Below are positions 57,528 to 64,000 of a stretch of 64,000 nt of DNA, in pieces. Both the position numbers and the translations under genes were made by a program. This stretch comes from Pseudomonas taetrolens. GTDB taxonomy: Bacteria; Pseudomonadota; Gammaproteobacteria; Pseudomonadales; Pseudomonadaceae. Under the pieces are notes generated by a model. The model was not told where the DNA came from. It did no database searches and saw nothing but the letters and a program-made list of their open reading frames with translations. Positions within the stretch are counted from its first letter, which is position 1. The number at the start of each line of letters is the position of its first letter. The DNA lies in the NCBI RefSeq assembly GCF_900475285.1, contig NZ_LS483370.1:62001-126000 (forward strand), read 5' to 3'.

Positions 57528-59909
57528 TTACAGCGCCGGCACCAACCGTAAAGTGCTGCGCGTATTGAGCTGGATCTCGGCCTCATCCATGTGCGGCGTG
57601 TCGTAGTCGCCCTGAACGTAGGATTGGGCCTGGTCGCTGTAGTGTTTGTCGAAAGGCACGCCGCTTTGACCGACGGGGTTGATGGTCAGGCTATGGGACG
57701 GGTCGGCGAAGTCGATCAGACGTCGCGCCGAGGGACCATAGGTGACTGCCCACGGTGCCGGGCCGAGTTTGGCCGAGAGATTGTTCGGCACCTCGTGGCT
57801 GCCGGGTGCCGCGAATGGGCCAACGTTGAAAAGCCGATCCAGCGGCTTTTGCCGCCCCAGCGGGTGGTCGTGCGTCAGGGTGTGGGCGCGGCCCCAATGC
57901 CATTGGCTGAAGTCATCGCCCAAGGTGGCCTTGAGGTGAGCGATGCTGGCGCTCCAGGCGATCTTCACCGTATCAGCACGAGTTTCTGTTTGCGCTGTAT
58001 TGCGGTTGTTCCACCACGGGGAATCAGGACTGGCGGCGAGGCGCGGCAAGGCAGCGTCGATGACGCGGGTGCTCAGCAACGGGTCAAAAAAGACTTCGCC
58101 CAGCTCATCATGCATCGCAGCATCGGTCAGGTTGAACAACAACTGGTTGAATAGCGTGGCGGCGGTTGAGTCCAGCGGATAATCGCCTTTCCATTGTGCC
58201 AGATGCTCCACCCACTTGCGTTCGATCGGGTCGCTGACCACCTCTCGCAGCACTGGCAAGAGCGGTTTGAGCACGCGTTGCCCATAGTCTGTGGTGGTGC
58301 CCAGTTGCAGCGCCTGACTGTTTTCCAGAGTCCATTTGACGCTGGCATCACTGAGCTGACGGTCCAATTGCTGGCCGCGATCCGCGAGGTTGTAGTAACC
58401 GGGGATCTCAATGTTGGCGGGTGAGACCGGCTGGAAGTTGGCCGACACAATGTAGCCGCGGGCCGGGTTTTCTTCTTGCGGGTTGGCACTGAACGGGTAA
58501 AAGCCGTCTTTGTCTGCCTGGGCTGTGCTGCCATCCAGAATGAAGGATGGATTAACGCCAGCCGGACGTTTCGGCAACTGCGCCGCCGCCCACCAACCGA
58601 TATCACCCGTGGCGCTGGCCCATACCAGGTTCAGCCCCGGAGCTTGAATATGACTGGCGGCCATACGGGCCTTGCTCAGGCTGTCGGCGCGATTGAGTTG
58701 GTAGAAGCCTTCAAGGATCGGGTTCCTGCTTTCGAGAAACCCCCACCACATCGCAATAGGCATGTTGCCCGCTGTTACGCCCAGCACGTCATTGATTATC
58801 GGCCCATGGGGCGACTGGCGCAGGGTGAAGGTCACCGGCGCTTCACCCTTGACTGCGATGTGCTGCTCGCTACTGCTCATATCAACCCACTGACCGTGGT
58901 ACCACACCTGATTCGGGTTGTCGGGGTTGGTCCTCTCGGCAATCAGGTCCAGATCGTCGTTCTGGAACATGGTCAGGCTCCAGCCGAAATCGCGGTTGTT
59001 GCCCAGAAAAGCAAAGGGCACCAGGGCCTGATGGTAGCCATACAGCTCAAAACCCGGTGCCGAGAGCTGCGCCTCGTACCAGACCGACGGCGCGGAAAAG
59101 CGAATATGCGGATCGCCCGCGAGCAAGGGTTTGCCACTTTGCGTCCGCTGGCCTGAAACCGCCCAGGCGTTGCTGCCTTCAAACTGTGGCAAACCGGCCT
59201 GGCTCAAGGCTTGATCGCTCAGCCGGGCCAGCGCACCCAGGGTTTTCCAGTCGCTGGCGGCGAGGGCCGGGGCCAGGGCACCCTGAGGCTGCCAGTCGAG
59301 GTCGAAGACTTTCAGGTAATCGCTGCCCAATTCATCACGGACAAAGGTCAGCAGCGGTTCAGTCCGAAACGCCGCTGCAAAGCTATAGGCCATGTAGCCG
59401 GCAATACTCAGGGTGTCTTCGGCAGCAAACGGTCGGGGCGTTATGCCCAGCAGGTCGAATTCTATGGGGTTGGCACGGGTCGCCTGGTATTGATTGATTC
59501 CGTCCAGATAGGCCTGCAGTGCCAGCCAGGCGGGCGACTGGTGATCCAGCTCGGTTACATAGCGTGTGGCCCGTTCGCGAATGCGCAAGCTGCGAAACAA
59601 CTTGTCGGTATCGACCAGCTTGGGTCCCAGCACCTCGGCCAGTTCACCTCTGGCAAGCCGGCGCATGATCTCCATTTGGAACAGCCGGTCCTGCGCGTGT
59701 ACGTAACCGAGGGCACGGTACATATCGAGCTGATTACCTGCCTGGATATGCGGCACGCCACGCTCGTCATAACGCACCGTGACCGGGGCTTGCAGGGTAT
59801 TCAACGCGACTTGCCCCTGGCGCACGGGCAGCTTGCCCTGCACATACCAGAGAGCCCCCCCGGCGACAGCAGTGACGATCAGCGCCATCACAATCAGGCT
59901 GCGTTTCAT
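57528..59909 (-). CDS. Penicillin acylase family protein (Ntn-hydrolase)
   Basis: A 793-residue protein of the penicillin G acylase/acyl-homoserine lactone acylase group. An N-terminal signal/anchor is followed by the alpha chain, a likely autocleavage at the serine of FEGSNAWAVSGQ (near 236), and the beta chain. These enzymes hydrolyse amides such as AHL signals or beta-lactams in the periplasm. AGGAG precedes the ATG at 59909. Which substrate applies is open; quorum-signal acylase activity is a possibility. Confidence 0.88.
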   Translation of the reverse strand: MKRSLIVMALIVTAVAGGALWYVQGKLPVRQGQVALNTLQAPVTVRYDERGVPHIQAGNQLDMYRALGYVHAQDRLFQMEIMRRLARGELAEVLGPKLVDTDKLFRSLRIRERATRYVTELDHQSPAWLALQAYLDGINQYQATRANPIEFDLLGITPRPFAAEDTLSIAGYMAYSFAAAFRTEPLLTFVRDELGSDYLKVFDLDWQPQGALAPALAASDWKTLGALARLSDQALSQAGLPQFEGSNAWAVSGQRTQSGKPLLAGDPHIRFSAPSVWYEAQLSAPGFELYGYHQALVPFAFLGNNRDFGWSLTMFQNDDLDLIAERTNPDNPNQVWYHGQWVDMSSSEQHIAVKGEAPVTFTLRQSPHGPIINDVLGVTAGNMPIAMWWGFLESRNPILEGFYQLNRADSLSKARMAASHIQAPGLNLVWASATGDIGWWAAAQLPKRPAGVNPSFILDGSTAQADKDGFYPFSANPQEENPARGYIVSANFQPVSPANIEIPGYYNLADRGQQLDRQLSDASVKWTLENSQALQLGTTTDYGQRVLKPLLPVLREVVSDPIERKWVEHLAQWKGDYPLDSTAATLFNQLLFNLTDAAMHDELGEVFFDPLLSTRVIDAALPRLAASPDSPWWNNRNTAQTETRADTVKIAWSASIAHLKATLGDDFSQWHWGRAHTLTHDHPLGRQKPLDRLFNVGPFAAPGSHEVPNNLSAKLGPAPWAVTYGPSARRLIDFADPSHSLTINPVGQSGVPFDKHYSDQAQSYVQGDYDTPHMDEAEIQLNTRSTLRLVPAL

Positions 59910-59949
59910 GAGTGGACTCCTTGTTCCGGGCACCGGCTTCCTGGCGCAA

Positions 59950-60534
59950 TCAATGAGGGGCGGCATCGGCCTGCCACGGGCAATAACAGCCCACGGCCAT
60001 GGTATGGGTGGCTTTTACCGGGCGGTTCGTGGCTAGCGCGCGCAAGACGGGGTCGATGAAGCTGTTGCTGGCATTGCACGTAGCGCCTTCGCTATAGGGG
60101 CCGAAATAGGCCAGTTGGCCGCTGCGGTCCCAGATCGCCACGGCCGGGCTGGCGCTCAGGTGTTCGGAGCCGGGCAGGCTGGCCAAGGGCTTGATTGCGC
60201 CCAGGGTGGCCGGTAGCTGGCCTTGAGTGCCCGGTTTTTGCACGGCGTAAAACTCGACGCCTTGCGGTACATACTGAGCCAGCAGGTCCGCGAGGTGTTG
60301 CTGATTGCCGACATTGCACGGGCAGGCCGGATCCCAGAAATGCACCACGCGAATCGGCCCCGGCCCGGACAGCTCGGCGGGCAGGCGCAGGATGTCGCCG
60401 GCAAACAACGCTGTTTGGTCGCTGAAGACGCGAATGTAGCGGCCTTGAAACCAGTCGTAAGCCACCCACAATCCCGCCGCACAGACCAGCGTTATCAGGC
60501 AGGCAATCAGGTTTTTGGCGGTGGGCACAGGCAT
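59950..60534 (-). CDS. DUF6436-type thioredoxin-fold protein
   Basis: A 194-residue protein with one N-terminal membrane segment (about 9-27) and a thioredoxin-like periplasmic domain with VVHFWDPACPCNVGNQ. The CPCN motif has the CxC spacing, not the CxxC of classic oxidoreductases. It lies 40 bases upstream of the penicillin acylase gene on the same strand, so they may be co-transcribed. The start follows GAGGACC. Confidence 0.8.
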   Translation of the reverse strand: MPVPTAKNLIACLITLVCAAGLWVAYDWFQGRYIRVFSDQTALFAGDILRLPAELSGPGPIRVVHFWDPACPCNVGNQQHLADLLAQYVPQGVEFYAVQKPGTQGQLPATLGAIKPLASLPGSEHLSASPAVAIWDRSGQLAYFGPYSEGATCNASNSFIDPVLRALATNRPVKATHTMAVGCYCPWQADAAPH

Positions 60535-60643
60535 GCAAAGAGGTCCTCGTAGGTCGGGTAGCTTGCCATGCTTGGCCTGACAGATGAATATCGTCGGTCT
60601 ATAAAGCCTGTATTGCACCCTTGTGTCTTGTTTGGAAACCCTT

Positions 60644-61585
60644 ATGCCCGCCCCGTTTGCTCCCGACTCCTTGCGCGCCAGCTTGCACCCTTTGGCCGCG
60701 GGTCAACCGTTATCGAGCGAGGCTCTGGCGTACCAGCGTTTTTATGGTGTGGATTTTCCCCGGCGGGAAACGCCGGTTCGCCGGCTTCTGGGGCGCTTTA
60801 GTGCTGCGGGCTATGACGTGGTCTGTCAGGTATGGTGGCCCGATGTTCCACCGGTGGCGACGCTGTTCGTGGTCCACGGTTTTTACGATCACATGGGGCT
60901 GTATAAACATGTCATTGAATGGGGGCTGAACCGGGGATTTGTCGTCATCGCCTGCGATTTGCCCGGTCATGGCCTGTCGAGTGGCGAGCGGGCCAGCATC
61001 GGTGATTTCGCGCAATATCAGGCCGTGCTGCACGGTTTGTTTCATGAGGCGCAATCGTTGGCCCTGCCGCAACCCTGGCACCTGTGCGGGCAGAGCACCG
61101 GTGGGGCGATTGTTCTGGATCATCTGCTGCGCCACGGTGACCAAAGCCCGGCTCAGGGGCAGGCCATTTTGCTGGCGCCATTGGTCAGGCCCAAAGATTG
61201 GCACTGGTCAAAGTTCAGCTATTACCTGCTGCGAGCTTTCGTCAAAGGCATTGACCGGCGTTTCAGCGAGAATTCAAACGACCCGGCGTTTTTACCGTTC
61301 CTGCAAGCGGATCCGCTACAGCCGCGGCGTCTGCCGACCGCGTGGGTCGGTGCACTGGCGCGCTGGATTCCGCTTATCGAGGCCGCGCTTCCCAGTGCAC
61401 GCCGGCCCTTGGTGATTCAAGGGCAGGCCGACGAAACAGTTGACTGGCGGCACAACCTGAACGTGCTGAGCGCCAAGTTCAATCAACCCCGGGTGCTGTT
61501 ATTGCCCAAGGCCCGGCACCACCTGGCGAATGAAACCGCAGAGATACGCGATCGTTATTTCGCTTTTTTGGACACGTTTTTTTGA
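60644..61585 (+). CDS. Alpha/beta hydrolase (monoacylglycerol lipase-like)
   Basis: A 313-residue serine hydrolase. Oxyanion region VVHGFYDHMG, CDLPGHGLSSGERASI, nucleophile elbow GQSTGG and the C-terminal histidine in LLPKARHHLANE; the acid is probably the Asp in IQGQADETVDW. This resembles the 'serine aminopeptidase S33'/monoglyceride lipase group. The ATG at 60644 follows GGAA. The substrate is unknown. Confidence 0.87.
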   Translation: MPAPFAPDSLRASLHPLAAGQPLSSEALAYQRFYGVDFPRRETPVRRLLGRFSAAGYDVVCQVWWPDVPPVATLFVVHGFYDHMGLYKHVIEWGLNRGFVVIACDLPGHGLSSGERASIGDFAQYQAVLHGLFHEAQSLALPQPWHLCGQSTGGAIVLDHLLRHGDQSPAQGQAILLAPLVRPKDWHWSKFSYYLLRAFVKGIDRRFSENSNDPAFLPFLQADPLQPRRLPTAWVGALARWIPLIEAALPSARRPLVIQGQADETVDWRHNLNVLSAKFNQPRVLLLPKARHHLANETAEIRDRYFAFLDTFF

Positions 61586-61622
61586 TCGACTGTCCATGTT
61601 GGCGGGTGAGTGCCACCAGGCC

Positions 61623-62375
61623 TCATTGGATTAGGCTTGAGGTGCTCTGGCCTACGGCCAGCCCGGCGCGAATGGCGGCCAATGCGGCCTGGTAATAGGT
61701 TTTACCTTCAGGCGATTCGGCAAACGTGACGAATTCTTCAAGTTCCGGATCAGACAGGTCGCGATACACGTAGAGCAGGGTGTTATCCAGTTCGCCGGCG
61801 ATTTGCTCCATCAAACGCTGGCGCTGGCCATTCAGCATGCCTTGAGCCTGGCCGCCGCCCAGCAAGCCGGGGATCATGGAACTCAAGCTGTCGGCCGCTA
61901 CACCGGCAATCGCCAGGCTGACTTCTGCGCCGGCTTCCCGGGCTGGCAGTGCATTGGATAAATGGTTGATCAGCAACTGGCGCGTCGCGCTGCCTTCGAT
62001 GCGCGGTAAGCCTTTCGCGTGTTTGGCCAACTGATCGCGCCGGGTAGCCAGCAGTTCTGCAGCCACGATCTTGTGGCCTAGCGGGGACTGGAAAAACGTC
62101 AGCGCGGGCACAGGGTCAGGCAGATTTTTGCGCATTTGCTGCTTGGCGCGCCGATCCATGGCTTCGGGCGCAAAGCGCTGGCTGCTGTTATTGACCAGGG
62201 CTTGATACACCGCAGGCGGCAAGTTATCGCGATAACGCTCTTGAGCGGCATTGAGGGCATCATTGAAATGCGCACGTTGTTCCGGCCAGCCGGCAATCTT
62301 GAACAGATCATCGAGGTTATCTGCCCATGCGGGTAAGGTGCAAAACAGCATTAACAGTAAAAACAAGCGGCGCAT
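61623..62375 (-). CDS. DUF2059 protein
   Basis: A 250-residue exported protein. A signal peptide (MRRLFLLLMLFCTLPAWA) is followed by the DUF2059 region with the VYRDLSDPELEEFVTFAESP motif. No catalytic residues are recognised. AGGAG precedes the ATG. Function unknown. Confidence 0.88.
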   Translation of the reverse strand: MRRLFLLLMLFCTLPAWADNLDDLFKIAGWPEQRAHFNDALNAAQERYRDNLPPAVYQALVNNSSQRFAPEAMDRRAKQQMRKNLPDPVPALTFFQSPLGHKIVAAELLATRRDQLAKHAKGLPRIEGSATRQLLINHLSNALPAREAGAEVSLAIAGVAADSLSSMIPGLLGGGQAQGMLNGQRQRLMEQIAGELDNTLLYVYRDLSDPELEEFVTFAESPEGKTYYQAALAAIRAGLAVGQSTSSLIQ

Positions 62376-62523
62376 GGAGGACTCCTGTCAGCAGGGCGCT
62401 ATTGTCCGGGTGTGGCCTAGGACTTGTCGAGAATTCGTCTCTCTCAATGAGCTTAAATCGGCGTGTGATTTTTTTTCGCAGGCAGCTCGACGGCGCTGTC
62501 GGATTCTCAGGCGTCCCGATATT

Positions 62524-63159
62524 ATGCGCGCCATGCAAATACCTTCTGATCACCCGCTATTGTTGCGTATCGTTGACGACCTGTATGCACAAGGGTGGTC
62601 ACAGCAAAATATCTTTCTGCCCGAGGCTTTGACCCTCGAATTGGCGGCTGAGTGCCATAAACGTGCTGGTGAAGGCGAACTGGTTCCGGCGGCGGTTGGG
62701 CGGGGCCTAGCCCAAGAGGTCAGGGAGGGTATCCGCGGTGACCATATTCAATGGCTGGAGCCTGGAGAAACCTTAGCCTGTGACAATTACCTGGGCTTAA
62801 TGGAAAGCCTGCGAATCGCCATGAATCGCAGGCTTTTTTTGGGCCTGGAGGACTTTGAAAGCCACTTCGCGCTCTATCCGCCAGATGCGTTTTACCTCAA
62901 GCACCTGGACCGTTTCCGTGATGATGACCGGCGCATGGTCTCTGCCGTGGTGTACCTTAATCAGGCTTGGCTACCCGAGCACGGAGGTCACTTGCGTATG
63001 TACCTCGAGGGCGGGATCGACTATGACGTACTGCCCGCCGGGGGATGCCTGGTGGTGTTCCTGTCGGGAGAGATCCCGCACGAGGTGATGCCAGCCACCC
63101 GCGACCGTCTATCCTTGACCGGCTGGTTTCGCCGGCGTGCCAACGATGTGTTCATATGA
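62524..63159 (+). CDS. 2-oxoglutarate-Fe(II) oxygenase family protein
   Basis: A 211-residue prolyl 4-hydroxylase-like protein. The iron-binding HxD is in YLKHLDRFRDDDRR, the distal histidine in GEIPHEVMPATRDRLSLTGW, and the arginine that binds 2-oxoglutarate follows it. The N-terminus MRAMQIPSD has a second ATG three codons on. A longer frame upstream runs through sequence that codes for nothing I recognise. The stop overlaps the DUF523 start (ATGA). Related to enzymes that hydroxylate elongation factor Tu or ribosomal proteins. Confidence 0.87.
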   Translation: MRAMQIPSDHPLLLRIVDDLYAQGWSQQNIFLPEALTLELAAECHKRAGEGELVPAAVGRGLAQEVREGIRGDHIQWLEPGETLACDNYLGLMESLRIAMNRRLFLGLEDFESHFALYPPDAFYLKHLDRFRDDDRRMVSAVVYLNQAWLPEHGGHLRMYLEGGIDYDVLPAGGCLVVFLSGEIPHEVMPATRDRLSLTGWFRRRANDVFI

Positions 63160-63656
63160 GCCAAAAACTATTGATCAGCCGCTGCCTGCTGGGCCATCCC
63201 GTGCGTTACGACGGTGGCGCCAATGGCCCGCATGCACAGCTGGCGCAATGGCAGGCCGAAGGCCGTGTGGTCGCCTTGTGTCCGGAAGTCGCAGGCGGCT
63301 TGCCGACCCCTCGTGCACCGGCGGAGATCCCCGGTGGTCAAGGTGAGGCGGTACTCAGCGCAAGCGCCCGGGTGATGACCATAGATGGTGAAGACGTCAC
63401 GCAGGCGTTTGTATCCGGCGCACGCCAAGCCCTGCGACTGGTTGAACAGCACCGCATTCGCATCGCCATCCTCAAGGCCAACAGCCCTTCGTGTGGCAAT
63501 GTACAGACCTATGACGGCAGTTTTACGGGGAACAAAGTTGAAGGCCAGGGCGTGACTGCGGCGCTCCTGACGCAAGCCGGGGTGCAGGTGTTCAACGAGC
63601 TGCAACTGGTAGAAGCGGCAAAAGCGTTAGCAGACCTTGAGGCCGAGTTTTTGTAA
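63156..63656 (+). CDS. DUF523 protein
   Basis: A 166-residue protein with the family residues SRCLLGHPVRYDGGAN, CPEVAGGLPTPR and LKANSPSCGN. Three conserved Cys suggest metal or Fe-S binding; the family is linked to 2-thiouracil desulfuration (TudS-like). It overlaps the preceding oxygenase gene by four bases. Confidence 0.88.
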   Translation: MSQKLLISRCLLGHPVRYDGGANGPHAQLAQWQAEGRVVALCPEVAGGLPTPRAPAEIPGGQGEAVLSASARVMTIDGEDVTQAFVSGARQALRLVEQHRIRIAILKANSPSCGNVQTYDGSFTGNKVEGQGVTAALLTQAGVQVFNELQLVEAAKALADLEAEFL

Positions 63657-63768
63657 CCTGTGCTGAAGCCCTAGGGCCGCTGCGGCTACCTTTCAAACCG
63701 TCAGCAACGATCACACGTTTTCATGAATTCAGGTAACATCCGGTGCCATTTTGCCTAGGGGAAACACG

Positions 63769-64000
63769 ATGACTGACAAGCAGAAACCACAGCCTTCGGC
63801 CTCGGCCACCGCAGAAAGCGCTGATTCAGCGTTGCACCATATCGTTGATGGTTTTTTACATTTCCATCACGAAATCTTCCCTGAGCAAGAAGCTTTTTTC
63901 AAAAAACTCGCCACCGCACAAAAGCCACGTGCGATGTTCATTGCCTGTGCTGATTCGCGGATTGTGCCGGAACTGATCACTCAAAGTTCCCCTGGTGATC
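63769..64000 (+). CDS. Beta-class carbonic anhydrase, 5' part
   Basis: The first 77 codons of a protein cut by the window edge. After an N-terminal linker comes [20 protein letters not shown] and the zinc-binding [14 protein letters not shown] motif, the signature of beta carbonic anhydrases. GGGGAAAC precedes the ATG. The second zinc ligand set (HxxC) lies beyond the window. Confidence 0.9.
   Translation, partial: MTDKQKPQPSASATAESADSALHHIVDGFLHFHHEIFPEQEAFFKKLATAQKPRAMFIACADSRIVPELITQSSPGD

Overview
The window is chromosomal DNA of a Pseudomonas species of the fluorescens/fragi type. Products and gene order (sutA, amtB-glnK, ubiK, comM, rep, xpt, cycB, pauR, dadX-ridA-dadA, lrp, pauB, rpmB-rpmG, radC, coaBC-dut-algC-argB, pyrE/crc, rph, yicC-gmk-rpoZ-spoT, exbB-exbD-tonB, oxyR-recG, hup, rubredoxin genes, ubiC-ubiA) follow, as I recall it, the PA5280-PA5358 arc of P. 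aeruginosa PAO1. Most of the window is ordinary, GC-rich, densely packed core genome. I see no rRNA, tRNA, CRISPR array, integrase or transposase.

Region by region. 1-5072: the 5' end of sutA, the ammonium transporter/PII pair amtB-glnK, ubiK, a VOC protein and comM. 5073-7000: an accessory island with lower GC, holding two tandem, mutually similar small two-helix membrane proteins that converge on a DUF4225 protein, which is itself translationally coupled to an orphan type VI secretion gene, hcp. 7098-14152: a LysR regulator divergent from a MATE efflux pump, a c-di-GMP phosphodiesterase of ProE type, rep helicase and xpt. 14190-22777: acetyl-CoA hydrolase, cytochrome c5, then amino-acid and polyamine catabolism (pauR, dadA-ridA-dadX, lrp, a pauB-type oxidase). 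22784-29709: REP elements, a DUF1127 protein, a MocR regulator coupled to a phospholipase-D lipoprotein, an MFS carrier, a pauC-type aldehyde dehydrogenase and a cupin. 29719-44621: L33/L28, a dipeptide-binding protein, and the housekeeping block radC to spoT and a second ridA. 44692-53401: a lipoprotein, an SDR protein, the TonB energising complex, oxyR-recG and a YbaK-HDOD fusion. 53441-64000: an SCP2-like protein, HU, rubredoxin and its reductase, ubiC-ubiA, a penicillin acylase family protein, a thioredoxin-fold protein, a hydrolase, DUF2059, a 2OG-Fe(II) oxygenase, DUF523 and the start of a beta carbonic anhydrase.

How the genes work together. glnK-amtB couple nitrogen status to ammonium uptake. 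DadA deaminates D-amino acids made by DadX, and the RidA between them would clear reactive enamine/imine products, with lrp transcribed divergently as the expected activator. PauR, the PauB-type oxidase and the PauC-type dehydrogenase are parts of gamma-glutamylated polyamine breakdown. Crc, SpoT, OxyR and the ProE-type enzyme are global regulators.

The best candidate for an undescribed system is the hcp-DUF4225 cassette at 5233-6980. An Hcp carrier and a glycine-rich, membrane-active-looking cargo are followed on the opposite strand by two paralogous small membrane proteins that could be immunity proteins. The AT-rich 3' part of the DUF4225 gene matches the composition of the two small genes, which suggests that the toxin end and its immunity genes travel together. 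Locus comparisons with PAO1 are from memory, not from a search.
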